Shown here piece after piece: positions 19,408 to 28,404 of a DNA stretch of 64,000 nucleotides. Both the position numbers and the translations under genes were made by a program. Origin of the DNA: Salinisphaera sp. T31B1 (GTDB taxonomy: Bacteria > Pseudomonadota > Gammaproteobacteria > Nevskiales > Salinisphaeraceae); contig NZ_APNH01000002.1 in assembly GCF_040361275.1 (NCBI RefSeq), forward strand, positions 186,001 through 250,000, read 5' to 3'. The notes beneath the pieces were generated by a model. It was not told the DNA's origin and ran no database searches. It saw only the letters and a list, made by a program, of their open reading frames with translations. The stretch's first letter is position 1, and every line of letters starts with the position of its first letter.

Positions 19408-21075
19408 ATGAGCGTCGATCCACGAGCGGGCGGGCCGTCGCCTGCATCGGCGCGTGTGGATGTGAGCGCGCTGTGTGCGGCCTATGTGAACCGGCGCCCG
19501 GACCCGTCGGTGGCTGCGCATCAAGTGGCCTTCGGTACCACCGGCCATCGGGGTGTGGCGTTCGACCATAGCTTCAACGAGTGGCACGTGCTGGCGATCA
19601 GCCAGGCAATCTGCGACTACCGCCGACATCGCGGAATCGGCGGGCCGGTGTTTGTCGGCATCGATACACATGCGCTCTCGCAGCCGGCGCTGGACACCAC
19701 GCTTGCGGTACTGGCTGCTAACGAGGTGCCCATGCGGGTGGCCGCGGCCGGCCAGTTCACGCCCACCCCGGCGGTCTCCCATGCCATTGTGGCCCACAAC
19801 CGCGGTCCTCGCCGAGGGGATGCCGATGGCATCGTGATCACCCCGTCACACAACCCGCCGGAGTACGGCGGTTACAAATACAACCCACCTCACGGGGGCG
19901 CTGCCGGCAAGGCAGTTACCGACTGGATCCAGGCACGCGCCAATACGTTGCTTGCCTCTGGTCTGCAAGGGGTCAGACACGTCCCGCTCGGACGTGCCCG
20001 TGCCATGGCGGCGGCCGATCCATACGATTTTCTCGGCCATTATGTCGAGCAGCTGGACGCCGTCATCGATTTCGACGTGATTCGCAGTGCCGGGCTTCGT
20101 ATCGGGGTCGATCCCATGGGCGGCGCCGGCGTGCATTACTGGCAGGCCATCGCCGAACGTTACGGCCTGCAGCTGACCGTGACCCACCCCGAGATCGATG
20201 CGCAGTTCGGTTTCATCCCGCTGGACTGGGACGGACGTATCCGCATGGATCCGTCGTCGAAATATGCGATGCGATCGTTGATCGCACGCAAGGACGAGTT
20301 CGATATCGCACTCGCCTGTGACACCGATCATGACCGGCACGGTATTGTGACTCCGGGCGATGGTCTGCTGGATTCCAACCATTACCTGTGTGTGATGATC
20401 GATTATCTGTTCCGTCATCGCTCGCGGTGGCCCGCTACCGCAGGAATCGGCAAAACGCTGGTCAGTACCGCGCTGATCGACCGGGTGGCGCGACAGCTTG
20501 GCCGTTCGGTGTTTGAGGTCCCGGCAGGTTTCAAATGGTTTGCGGATGGCCTGGCCGATGCCCGTCTCGGTTTCGCCGGCGAGGAAAGCGCCGGAGCAAG
20601 CTTTCTGCAACGTGACGGCTGCGCATCCGTGACCGACAAGGATGGGATCGCCCCCGGTCTCCTGGCCGCAGAGATCACGGCGCGCACTGGACGCGATCCG
20701 GGGGCACGGTATCGGCAACTCACCGACACCCTCGGCCAGCCGTTCGCCAAGCGACTCCAGGCACGAGCCAACACCGCCCAGAAAACCGCCCTGGCGAGAT
20801 TGAGTTCACGCGAGCTCGATTGCGCCCGGCTGGCGGGAGAGCCTGTGACAGCCATTGTGGATCGCGCGCCGGGCAACAACGAGTTGATTGGCGGCATCAA
20901 GATCAGCACGGCAAACGGCTGGTTTGCTGCACGCCCGTCAGGCACCGAAGATATCTACAAGCTCTACGCAGAAAGCCTGCGCAGCGCCGAACATCTCGAG
21001 GCGATTCTGACCGATGCTCGGCACATTCTCGACCGGACCCTCGCCATCGCTCCTCCGGGGCAGGCATCGACGTGA
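19408..21075 (+). CDS. pgm: Phosphoglucomutase (alpha-D-glucose-specific)
   Basis: 555-residue phosphohexomutase interconverting glucose-1-phosphate and glucose-6-phosphate, feeding UDP-glucose (galU is 8 kb away) and glycan synthesis. It aligns along its length with E. coli Pgm. The phosphoserine loop is ITPSHNPPEYGGYKYNPPHG, the Mg-binding loop ACDTDHDRHGIVTP, the sugar-binding loop GFGGEESAGASF-like (here FAGEESAGASF), and the phosphate-binding loop FAARPSGTED. Start chosen at the ATG giving the family's usual N-terminal length. It lies between tRNA-Cys and tRNA-Leu, which are adjacent in E. coli. Confidence 0.95.
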   Translation: MSVDPRAGGPSPASARVDVSALCAAYVNRRPDPSVAAHQVAFGTTGHRGVAFDHSFNEWHVLAISQAICDYRRHRGIGGPVFVGIDTHALSQPALDTTLAVLAANEVPMRVAAAGQFTPTPAVSHAIVAHNRGPRRGDADGIVITPSHNPPEYGGYKYNPPHGGAAGKAVTDWIQARANTLLASGLQGVRHVPLGRARAMAAADPYDFLGHYVEQLDAVIDFDVIRSAGLRIGVDPMGGAGVHYWQAIAERYGLQLTVTHPEIDAQFGFIPLDWDGRIRMDPSSKYAMRSLIARKDEFDIALACDTDHDRHGIVTPGDGLLDSNHYLCVMIDYLFRHRSRWPATAGIGKTLVSTALIDRVARQLGRSVFEVPAGFKWFADGLADARLGFAGEESAGASFLQRDGCASVTDKDGIAPGLLAAEITARTGRDPGARYRQLTDTLGQPFAKRLQARANTAQKTALARLSSRELDCARLAGEPVTAIVDRAPGNNELIGGIKISTANGWFAARPSGTEDIYKLYAESLRSAEHLEAILTDARHILDRTLAIAPPGQAST

Positions 21076-21508
21076 GCGATCCAGGCCCTTGGTTCTGATG
21101 CGTCGGTGGGCGCATTCGAAGAGCAAATACCCGCGGCGCGCACTTTTCGATTCGCGCAAGGAGTCTGAACGACACCGGTTCGACGTCCTCCGACGGTTCA
21201 TTTAACGAGCTCGCGGCGCGCAACGTTCACGGGCAGCATGCAGATCTACGGCGGCTGCGCCCGATGGCCCGGGGAGGGGCCTGTCGGTACACCGGGCGAC
21301 GGCGGTCCGGAAAGCGCGCAGCGCGCCGGTGGCCGTGGACTCGGGCGTCGGCCTGATAACGGCGCGGCCCGTTCCGGTTCATATGCCGAGTTTGCGACGC
21401 GCGTCGTACGTACGGGCGGCACAGCGTTGTCATGCGGCGGCATCGTTCGTGCCGGCGTCGGCGTCGTCGAGCGGTATGCCGACTGGAACTGCTAGACTTG
21501 CGCGCCGT
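21076..21508. other. Gene-free stretch between phosphoglucomutase and tRNA-Leu
   Basis: 433 bases without a credible frame, RNA or clear hairpin. TAGACT at 21493-21498 is a plausible -10 for tRNA-Leu, followed by a G/C-rich discriminator, but no convincing -35 precedes it. Confidence 0.4.
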
Positions 21509-21596
21509 GCCCGGGTGGCGAAATTGGTAGACGCATGGGACTTAAAATCCCTTGGATTATTAATCCGTGCCGGTTCGAGTCCGGCCCCGGGCACCA
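21509..21596 (+). tRNA. tRNA-Leu(UAA)
   Basis: 88-nt class II tRNA with acceptor GCCCGGG/CCCGGGC, anticodon loop CTTAAAA (TAA), a long variable arm (TTGGATTATTAATCC), T-loop TTCGAGT and encoded ACCA. Same isoacceptor as E. coli leuZ, the third member of the glyW-cysT-leuZ cluster. ccmA starts 34 bases downstream. Confidence 0.98.
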
Positions 21597-21630
21597 ATGA
21601 CATGCCGAACCCGGGAGCGCTCTGGCAGCC

Positions 21631-22263
21631 ATGGCGACGTCTCGTCTGATTATCGAAAATCTGGCCTGCGGACGGGGCGAAAAAGCGCTTTTCACCGGTC
21701 TGGATGCCGTGCTCAATCGCGGCATGGCGGCACGCGTGCTCGGTGACAACGGCATCGGCAAGACCACGTTGTTGCGCACGGTGGCCGGTCTGCACCGACC
21801 GATCGACGGCCGGGTGCGTTGGCAGGGTGTGGCGACCGGCGACGAGCCGGCCCCTTTGCGCGAGGACCTGTGTTTTATTGGCCATGAGAACGGGCTCAAC
21901 GGGGCGCTTACTCCGGTCGAGAATCTGGACGTGCTCATGCGGCTTGCCGGGCGCCGCGTGAGTACCGACACGATTCGTCGCACGCTTGCCGAACTCGGTC
22001 TCAAGCGGTTGGCGCATCGGCCCTGCGAGCGGCTGTCGGCCGGCCAGCGTCGGCGGGTGTCGCTGACGCGCTTGTGGCTCACACAGGCGCCACTCTGGCT
22101 GCTCGACGAACCCGCCTCGGCGCTCGACGCCGACGCCCGGACGACGCTGTGCGAGCGCATGGCCGACCATGTGCAGGCCGGCGGCATACTGCTGTTCACC
22201 ACTCACGAAGCGCTGGCCCTGCCGGGCGTGGATGTCGCCGCGATCGAGCTCGGTTCATGCTAG
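21631..22263 (+). CDS. ccmA: Heme exporter ATP-binding protein CcmA
   Basis: 210-residue ABC ATPase of the CcmABCD complex, which releases heme-loaded CcmE for cytochrome c maturation. Walker A is GDNGIGKTT, the ABC signature LSAGQRRRVSL, and Walker B LWLLDEPAS. The switch histidine is in FTTHEAL. First gene of the ccm operon, starting 34 bases after tRNA-Leu with no recognisable separate promoter. Its end overlaps ccmB by 7 bases. Confidence 0.94.
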   Translation: MATSRLIIENLACGRGEKALFTGLDAVLNRGMAARVLGDNGIGKTTLLRTVAGLHRPIDGRVRWQGVATGDEPAPLREDLCFIGHENGLNGALTPVENLDVLMRLAGRRVSTDTIRRTLAELGLKRLAHRPCERLSAGQRRRVSLTRLWLTQAPLWLLDEPASALDADARTTLCERMADHVQAGGILLFTTHEALALPGVDVAAIELGSC

Positions 22264-22925
22264 GCGTTTTCTGGGCCGTATTGCGCCGGGATCTGCAGTT
22301 GGCCTTCCGCCAGCGCGGCGTGCTCGTTCATCATCTGCTGTTTTTCATCCTGGTGGTCGCACTGTTTCCCCTGGGTACACAGGCGGACTCGACGGTGCTC
22401 GTTTCGGTTTCGCCGGCGCTTATCTGGATGTCGGTGCTCCTGGCCGCGCTGTTATCGCTCCAGCGTCTGTTTCGGCCGGACTTCGAGGACGGCACCCTCG
22501 AGCAGTATCTGCTTTCGCCGGAACCGTTGGCCGTGATTGCGCTGGCCAAGGTGGCGGCCTACTGGCTGGCCAGTGGATTGGTGTTCGTGATCGCCTCGCC
22601 GCTGCTTGTGCTGCTGCTGGGCGTGCCCGCGGCCGCGGTTCCCGTTATCATGGCCAGCCTGCTACTCGGCACGCCCACGCTGGGGCTGGTGGGCGCGATC
22701 GGCACGGCACTCACGCTGAGTCTGCCCAGGGCGGGGCTGCTGTTGAGCCTGCTGATCTTTCCGCTGTACGTGCCGGTGCTAATCTTCGGCGCCGGTGCGA
22801 TGCAGGCCGCGATCGCCGGGCTGCCGTATGCGGGCCCGCTGTATCTGTTGGGTGCATTGCTGGCATTGGGTATCAGCACCGCACCCTGGGCGATTGCGGC
22901 GGCGTTGCGAATAAGCCTGGAATAA
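22257..22925 (+). CDS. ccmB: Heme exporter membrane protein CcmB
   Basis: 222-residue inner-membrane permease subunit of CcmABCD with six hydrophobic segments. The N-terminus (WAVLRRDLQLAFRQRG) and the FxPDFEDGTLEQYLLSP region are CcmB hallmarks. The ATG overlaps the last 7 bases of ccmA, so translation is coupled. A gap of about 215 bases before ccmC, unusually large for this operon, shows no other gene. Confidence 0.94.
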   Translation: MLGVFWAVLRRDLQLAFRQRGVLVHHLLFFILVVALFPLGTQADSTVLVSVSPALIWMSVLLAALLSLQRLFRPDFEDGTLEQYLLSPEPLAVIALAKVAAYWLASGLVFVIASPLLVLLLGVPAAAVPVIMASLLLGTPTLGLVGAIGTALTLSLPRAGLLLSLLIFPLYVPVLIFGAGAMQAAIAGLPYAGPLYLLGALLALGISTAPWAIAAALRISLE

Positions 22926-23140
22926 TCGGGCGCTCGTACGGAGCAAAGTCCGGATTTTGTTGTCGAAAACCTCGATGCTGCGTGCAGGGCGCGTATCGGG
23001 ACCGAACGAACGAGAGGAGATGCGCCGCGGCGTGGGTTTGTATGAACGATGACAGCCGATCCATCAATCGAACGGCCTGGCGGTGGCCGGTTCGTACCGC
23101 CCACCGATAACGGGTTCGCGTTTTGGCGAAGAGTCGATTC

Positions 23141-23884
23141 ATGCGCTGGCTGCATACCTTCGGGTCCCTGCCGTACTTCTATCGGGTAAGTCGTCCGATC
23201 GCCTGGGCGCTGGCCGTGCCCGGTCTGCTGCTGGCCGGCTACGGGATCTATGCAGGGCTGGTGCTCGCCCCGACCGACTATCAGCAGGGTGATGCGTTTC
23301 GTATCCTGTATATCCACGTGCCCAGCGCGTGGCTGTCATTATTCGGTTACACGAGCATGGCCGTGGCGGGCTTCATCGCGCTGGTCTGGCGGCTCAAGCT
23401 GGCCGAGATCTATCTGATCGCCGCCGCGCCCGTGGGCGCGAGCTTCACGTTTCTGGCCCTGGTGACGGGCTCGATCTGGGGCAAGCCGATGTGGGGAACC
23501 TGGTGGGTGTGGGACGCCCGGCTCACCTCGGAGTTGATCCTGCTGTTCCTGTATCTGGGCGTGATCGCACTGCATAACGCGATCGAATCGCCGCGGACCG
23601 CTGCACGTGCATGTGCGCTGCTGGCGGTGGTGGGCGTGATCAACGTGCCGATTATTCATTACTCGGTAGAGTGGTGGAACACCCTGCATCAGGGTCCGAC
23701 GGTGACCCGTTTCGGCAAGCCGGCCATGGAGATGGACATGCTCGTGCCGCTGTTGTCGGCAGCCCTCGGTTTTACCCTGATGTTCGGCTGGCTGACGCTC
23801 TGGGGCATGCGCGTGCAACTGCTCTGGCGTGAGCGCCGTAGTCGCTGGGTCGGGCGCATGATCGGGAGCGCCTACGATGCATGA
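23141..23884 (+). CDS. ccmC: Heme-handling protein CcmC
   Basis: 247-residue inner-membrane protein that attaches heme to CcmE. It has six membrane helices and an intact WWD heme-binding domain (WGKPMWGTWWVWDARLTSEL) flanked by the histidines of ILYIHVPSAW and IIHYSVEWWNTLHQ. The ATG at 23141 has GAAGAG upstream; a TTG six codons earlier is less likely. It overlaps ccmD by 8 bases. Confidence 0.95.
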   Translation: MRWLHTFGSLPYFYRVSRPIAWALAVPGLLLAGYGIYAGLVLAPTDYQQGDAFRILYIHVPSAWLSLFGYTSMAVAGFIALVWRLKLAEIYLIAAAPVGASFTFLALVTGSIWGKPMWGTWWVWDARLTSELILLFLYLGVIALHNAIESPRTAARACALLAVVGVINVPIIHYSVEWWNTLHQGPTVTRFGKPAMEMDMLVPLLSAALGFTLMFGWLTLWGMRVQLLWRERRSRWVGRMIGSAYDA

Positions 23885-24041
23885 CAGCTGGCAGCAATTC
23901 TGGGCCATGGGCGGTTATGCAGCGTTCGTGTGGAGCAGCTACGGTATCGCCGCCGTGGTGTTGATAGGCAATATTCTGGCCCCCGTGATCGCGCATCGCC
24001 GCCTGGTGCGCCGTATTCGCAACGAGGAATTCGATGACTAG
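23877..24041 (+). CDS. ccmD: Heme exporter subunit CcmD
   Basis: 54-residue single-span membrane peptide that helps release holo-CcmE from CcmABC. WQQFWAMGGYAAFVW is the conserved CcmD start, followed by one hydrophobic helix and a basic cytoplasmic tail (HRRLVRRIRNEE). It overlaps ccmC by 8 bases and ccmE by 8 bases, which supports it despite its small size. Confidence 0.92.
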   Translation: MHDSWQQFWAMGGYAAFVWSSYGIAAVVLIGNILAPVIAHRRLVRRIRNEEFDD

Positions 24042-24510
24042 AACCCGACGTCGTCGTCTGATGCTGGTGGGAGGGCTGTTCGTCGGCCTGGCCGCCGCCG
24101 TGGCGCTGGCCCTGACGGCTTTCAGCCAGAACCTGCTGTATTTCTACCAGCCGAGCGAGATCGTTGCCGGCAAGGTGCCGCCGGACACGCGTTTTCGTAT
24201 CGGCGGTCTGGTGGAGAACGGTTCCGTACAGCGCAACCACAGCGACTTGATCGTGCGTTTCAAGCTGGCCGACTGCGAAGCCAGCGTGCCCGTACAGTTC
24301 AAGGGCACGCTCCCGGATCTGTTTCGCGAGGGGCAGGGCATCGTCGCCTACGGCAAGCTAGACGGTCGCGGGGCGTTCGTGGCTGACGAAGTGCTGGCCA
24401 AGCACGATGAGAACTACATGTCGCCGGATGTGGCCGAAGCCATGAAGGACAAGCAGGGGGTCAGTTGCATGCCGACCAATATGAAGCCGGATATGCAGGC
24501 CGCCCGATGA
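24034..24510 (+). CDS. ccmE: Cytochrome c-type biogenesis heme chaperone CcmE
   Basis: 158-residue periplasmic, membrane-anchored heme chaperone. A basic N-terminus and one membrane helix (residues 10-30) precede an OB-fold domain. The heme-attachment site AKHDENYMSP places the covalent histidine at H124 and the axial tyrosine at Y128. The stop overlaps the ccmF start (ATGA). Confidence 0.96.
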   Translation: MTRTRRRRLMLVGGLFVGLAAAVALALTAFSQNLLYFYQPSEIVAGKVPPDTRFRIGGLVENGSVQRNHSDLIVRFKLADCEASVPVQFKGTLPDLFREGQGIVAYGKLDGRGAFVADEVLAKHDENYMSPDVAEAMKDKQGVSCMPTNMKPDMQAAR

Positions 24511-26474
24511 TTCCCGAATTAGGACATTTCGCCCTGATTCTGGCGCTGGGGCTCGCACTGGTCCAGACCGTCGTGCCGATTTACGGAGTCGTCCGTTCGC
24601 GGGCTGACTGTCTGGCCGTCGCCGCCCCGGCGGCGATCGGGCAATTCGTGATGCTGAGTATTGCCTTCGCGGCGCTCGGTTTCGCTTTCTATGCCAATGA
24701 TTTCTCGGTGGCTTACGTAGCGGCGAATTCGAATACGCACCTGCCGTGGTTCTACCGGATCGCCGCGATCTGGGGGGCGCACGAAGGCTCGCTGCTGCTG
24801 TGGATGATGGAACTGGCCTGCTGGAGTCTGGCGGTGGCCGCGGCCAGCCGAAGTCTGCCGCGAGAGGTGGCCAGCTGCGTGCTGGCGGTGATGGGCGCGA
24901 TCAGCGTCGGCTTCCTGTTGTTCACCTTGTTTACCTCCAATCCGTTCGTTCGCGAATTTCCCATGCCTTCGGAGGGCCGGGATCTGAACCCGCTGTTGCA
25001 GGACCCGGGTCTCGTGTTCCATCCGCCCATGCTCTATATGGGCTATGTCGGCTTCTGCGTGGCGTTCGCGTTCGCCATTACCGCGTTGATCACCGGCCGT
25101 GTCGACAGCGCGTGGACGCGCTGGACCCGGCCCTGGACGACGGCCGCGTGGGTGTTCCTTACCATCGGCATTACGCTGGGTAGCTGGTGGGCCTACAACG
25201 AACTCGGCTGGGGCGGCTGGTGGTTCTGGGATCCGGTGGAAAACGCCTCTTTCATGCCTTGGCTGGTTGGTACGGCCCTCATCCACTCGCTGGCGGTGAC
25301 CGAAAAACGCGGCATCTTCAAGAGCTGGACGGTGTTGCTGGCAATCACCGCGTTTGCGCTGTCACTGCTGGGCACGTTCCTGGTGCGATCCGGCGTGCTC
25401 ATTTCGGTGCATGCGTTCGCCACCGATCCAGCGCGCGGGGTCTATATTCTGGCGTTCTTCGCCGTGGTCATTGGCGGGTCCCTGTTGCTGTACGCGGTTC
25501 GCGCGCCGCAGTTCGAAAGTGGCGGCGAGCCGGTGGCCGCACTCTCGCGCGAAGGCCTGTTGCTTCTTAACAATATCTTTCTGGTCGTTGCGGCCGCGGG
25601 CGTGCTGCTGGGTACGCTCTATCCGATCCTGGCCGACTCGCTCGGCATGGGCCGTATTTCCGTCGGTCCGCCGTATTTCAATAAGATATTCATTCCTCTG
25701 ACCGCGCCGCTGGTCGTCTTGGTCGGCTTTGCCGCGGTCATGGCATGGAAACGGACGCGGCTCGAGACGCTGCGTTCGCGCCTGTGGCTGCCGCTTGTCG
25801 CGGCCATCGTGGCTGGGGTCGTGCTGCCGCTGGTGACCCTGGGCACCACGGCACTGGCCGCGATTGCCGGCTGCGTGTTGGGCAGCTGGGCCATTCTGAC
25901 TGCGATCGAGGATGTGGTTCGGCGTACCAGCGGGCGACGCACGATGTTGCCCCGTAATGTGCTGGGCATGACCCTCGCACATGTCGGTGTCGGGGTGTTC
26001 GTGATCGGCGTGAGCCTGGTCAGCGGGTTCGGCGGCGAGCACGACGTACGCATGGCGCCGGGTGACCAGGCGTCGATCGCCGGCTACGACTTCCGGTTCC
26101 TGGGCACACGTCACGAAGACGGCCCGAACTATGTCGCGGAGATCGGCGACTTCGTCGTCTCGCGTGACGGCAAACAATTCAACGAGCTGTACCCGGCCAA
26201 GCGGCGCTACAACGCCAGCGGCCAGGTCATGACCGAATCCGGTATCGACGTCGGTGTATTCCGCGATTTGTATGTCTCGCTGGGCGAGCCGTTAGCTGGT
26301 GACGCTTGGAGCGTCCGTCTCTATTACAGGCCCTTCGTGCGGTGGATATGGGCGGGCGGATTTCTGGCGGCGATCGGCGGGTTGCTCGCGCTGTCCGACA
26401 AGCGCTACTGGCGGCGCGAACGCGCCGCAGAACGGGCGGCCCGGCAGGGCGGTCTGCAGCCGGCCGGCACGTAA
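24507..26474 (+). CDS. ccmF: Cytochrome c heme lyase subunit CcmF
   Basis: 655-residue polytopic inner-membrane protein that transfers heme from CcmE to apocytochrome c. The WWD domain (GGWWFWDPVENASFMPWL) is intact, and the PPMLYMGYVGF region carries family histidine and proline positions. Start at the ATG that overlaps the ccmE stop. Its TAA shares one base with the ccmG ATG. Confidence 0.96.
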   Translation: MIPELGHFALILALGLALVQTVVPIYGVVRSRADCLAVAAPAAIGQFVMLSIAFAALGFAFYANDFSVAYVAANSNTHLPWFYRIAAIWGAHEGSLLLWMMELACWSLAVAAASRSLPREVASCVLAVMGAISVGFLLFTLFTSNPFVREFPMPSEGRDLNPLLQDPGLVFHPPMLYMGYVGFCVAFAFAITALITGRVDSAWTRWTRPWTTAAWVFLTIGITLGSWWAYNELGWGGWWFWDPVENASFMPWLVGTALIHSLAVTEKRGIFKSWTVLLAITAFALSLLGTFLVRSGVLISVHAFATDPARGVYILAFFAVVIGGSLLLYAVRAPQFESGGEPVAALSREGLLLLNNIFLVVAAAGVLLGTLYPILADSLGMGRISVGPPYFNKIFIPLTAPLVVLVGFAAVMAWKRTRLETLRSRLWLPLVAAIVAGVVLPLVTLGTTALAAIAGCVLGSWAILTAIEDVVRRTSGRRTMLPRNVLGMTLAHVGVGVFVIGVSLVSGFGGEHDVRMAPGDQASIAGYDFRFLGTRHEDGPNYVAEIGDFVVSRDGKQFNELYPAKRRYNASGQVMTESGIDVGVFRDLYVSLGEPLAGDAWSVRLYYRPFVRWIWAGGFLAAIGGLLALSDKRYWRRERAAERAARQGGLQPAGT

Positions 26475-27007
26475 TGCGCTGGCGTACGCTCGCACCCATC
26501 ATCGTAGTGATGGGCCTGATCGTGCTGCTCGGCTACGGGTTGACGCGGCGTCCGGATATTCTGCCTTCGGCTCTGATTGGCAAAACTGCGCCCGCCTTCG
26601 ATCTGCCCACGCTCGCCTCCGATCGGCCGCGGATATCGGCCGCGGATCTGAAAGGCCGAGTCACGCTGGTCAACGTGTGGGCCAGCTGGTGTGTGGCCTG
26701 TCGAGCCGAGCACGCTTTGATCACAGAGATCTCGCAGCAAACCGGCGTCCCGGTGGTCGGTCTTAACTATAAAGACACCAAGCAGGCGGCGTTGCGCTGG
26801 CTGGGTCGCTACGGCAATCCGTTCGCAGTGGTCGCTTTCGACGAGAGCGGGCAGGTCGGCATCGACTGGGGCGTGGCGGCCGTGCCGGAGACATTCGTGC
26901 TCGATCGCAGTGGCACGATCGTCTACAAGGTGGTCGGGGCGATCACCCCCGAGGAAATGAAGCAGACGCTCATACCCAAGCTCAAACAGCTCAAGCAGGC
27001 CTCATGA
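26474..27007 (+). CDS. ccmG: Thiol:disulfide interchange protein CcmG/DsbE
   Basis: 177-residue periplasmic thioredoxin anchored by one N-terminal helix. It keeps apocytochrome CXXCH cysteines reduced. The active site reads WASWCVACRAEH, so the dipeptide between the cysteines is Val-Ala instead of the common Pro-Thr. The cis-proline loop (AAVPETFVLDRSG) is normal. It overlaps ccmF by 1 base and ccmH by 4. Confidence 0.94.
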   Translation: MRWRTLAPIIVVMGLIVLLGYGLTRRPDILPSALIGKTAPAFDLPTLASDRPRISAADLKGRVTLVNVWASWCVACRAEHALITEISQQTGVPVVGLNYKDTKQAALRWLGRYGNPFAVVAFDESGQVGIDWGVAAVPETFVLDRSGTIVYKVVGAITPEEMKQTLIPKLKQLKQAS

Positions 27008-27513
27008 TTCGGCGAATGGGCTGGCTATGGCTATGTCTGAGCCTCGCGCTGCTGGCGGGCGCGGCCGGTGCGGCGACCGTGGGCGATACCACCCTGACCG
27101 ACGCACAACTGGCGCGCTATCACTCGCTCAACGCGGAGTTGCGGTGTCTGATCTGCCAGAACCGGACCATCGCCGAATCGGACGCACCGCTGGCCAAGGA
27201 TCTGCGCGATATCGTTGCGCGCCAGCTGGCCGCCGGTCGCAGCGATGCCCAGATCAAGCAATATCTGGTGGACCGCTACGGTGAGTGGGTGCTCTATGAT
27301 CCGCCGCTACAGACCTCGACGCTCATACTATGGCTCGGGCCGTTCGCACTGCTGTTGTTCGGCCTGGCCGTGGTGATGCTGATCATGCGCGGTCGGCGCA
27401 GGTCGCCGGCAGCGCCGCCGGCGCTCGACCGGCAGCGCCTGGCCCGAGTGCTTGAGGGCCATTCTCCAAGCCCGGATCACCGCGCAGCGGATCCCGACAA
27501 GGATCGTTCATGA
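27004..27513 (+). CDS. ccmH: Cytochrome c maturation protein CcmH
   Basis: 169-residue protein with a cleavable signal peptide (about 23 residues), the redox motif LRCLICQN, a three-helix domain, and a C-terminal membrane helix (LILWLGPFALLLFGLAVVMLI). It corresponds to the short CcmH/CcmL form, with the CcmI part encoded separately downstream. ATGA overlaps join it to ccmG and ccmI. Confidence 0.95.
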   Translation: MIRRMGWLWLCLSLALLAGAAGAATVGDTTLTDAQLARYHSLNAELRCLICQNRTIAESDAPLAKDLRDIVARQLAAGRSDAQIKQYLVDRYGEWVLYDPPLQTSTLILWLGPFALLLFGLAVVMLIMRGRRRSPAAPPALDRQRLARVLEGHSPSPDHRAADPDKDRS

Positions 27514-28340
27514 TCGAATTTGTGCTGTTCGCGACCCTTCTGGTGGTCGCGAGTCTGGTATTCGTGCTCATTCCGCTGTGGCGGGCTCGGATTTCGAGTG
27601 CCGATCGCCGGCGTGAAGCGAACATCACGATCTATCATCAGCGTTATGCAGAGATCGAGCGCGAAGTCTCCGCGGGACGCATGACCCGGCGGGACGCCGA
27701 ATACGAAAAGGACGAACTCGGTGCCCGCCTGCTGGCTGATATCGATGAGACGCCGTCGCTCACCGGCGCACCGACCCGCGCGGGCCGGCCATGGTTCACA
27801 TCGCTGTTGATGATCGCGTTACTGGTCGTCGGCACAACCGGCACCTACTGGTATCTCGGTGATCCCGCGGCGTTCGAAAACGCCGACATGCCCGATATCG
27901 CGACCATGGTTCGCGAGCTGGAGCAGCGGGTTGAGGCAGCGCCGGACGACCTGCAGGCACGAGCGATGCTGGCCCGCGCTCAGGAGGCGACGGGCGACTA
28001 TGCCGGCGCTGCAGAAAACTATCGCGCGCTCAATGCCGCCATGCCCGAGCCGCAGGCACCCATCATTGCCGCCGAGGCCGAAGCCACGTTGCAGGCCAGC
28101 GACGACCTCCAGGGGCGCACACAGCAATTGTTCGCTCAGCTGCTGGAACTCGACCCGGCAAGCCGCGAGGCGCTCTGGTATCTGGGTCTGGCTGCTGCCG
28201 AACGAGGCGACGACCCGCAGGCGGTCGAGTACTGGACACGTCTGCTCGATCAAGACCTGCCGAGCGATTTTGCGGACATGGTTCGTAACCGTCGCAATGA
28301 GCTCACCGGACGCAAACCCGAACTGGGGGGCGCGGATTGA
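27510..28340 (+). CDS. ccmI: Cytochrome c maturation protein CcmI
   Basis: 276-residue apocytochrome c chaperone. It has two membrane helices (residues about 3-22 and 92-112) separated by a cytoplasmic coiled-coil loop, then a periplasmic TPR domain (EATGDYAGAAENYRALN; LWYLGLAAAERGDDPQAVEYW). Last gene of the ccm operon. Separate ccmH and ccmI genes are the Pseudomonas-like arrangement, whereas E. coli fuses them. Confidence 0.93.
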   Translation: MIEFVLFATLLVVASLVFVLIPLWRARISSADRRREANITIYHQRYAEIEREVSAGRMTRRDAEYEKDELGARLLADIDETPSLTGAPTRAGRPWFTSLLMIALLVVGTTGTYWYLGDPAAFENADMPDIATMVRELEQRVEAAPDDLQARAMLARAQEATGDYAGAAENYRALNAAMPEPQAPIIAAEAEATLQASDDLQGRTQQLFAQLLELDPASREALWYLGLAAAERGDDPQAVEYWTRLLDQDLPSDFADMVRNRRNELTGRKPELGGAD

Positions 28341-28404
28341 ACGTATTGTTTCGCCCTGATAAAGGGGTTACCTTCGCGGGCAGCGCTTTAACCCAAGGTT
28401 TTTG

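Noticed and set aside
21430-22206. Minus-strand frame with GAGLEPARINNPRDFKSHAS
   Set aside because: Antisense of tRNA-Leu and ccmA, another familiar artefact of GC-rich DNA.
23042-23110. 22-codon frame between ccmB and ccmC
   Set aside because: Too short, with no family support; ccmD is clearly present elsewhere at 23877.
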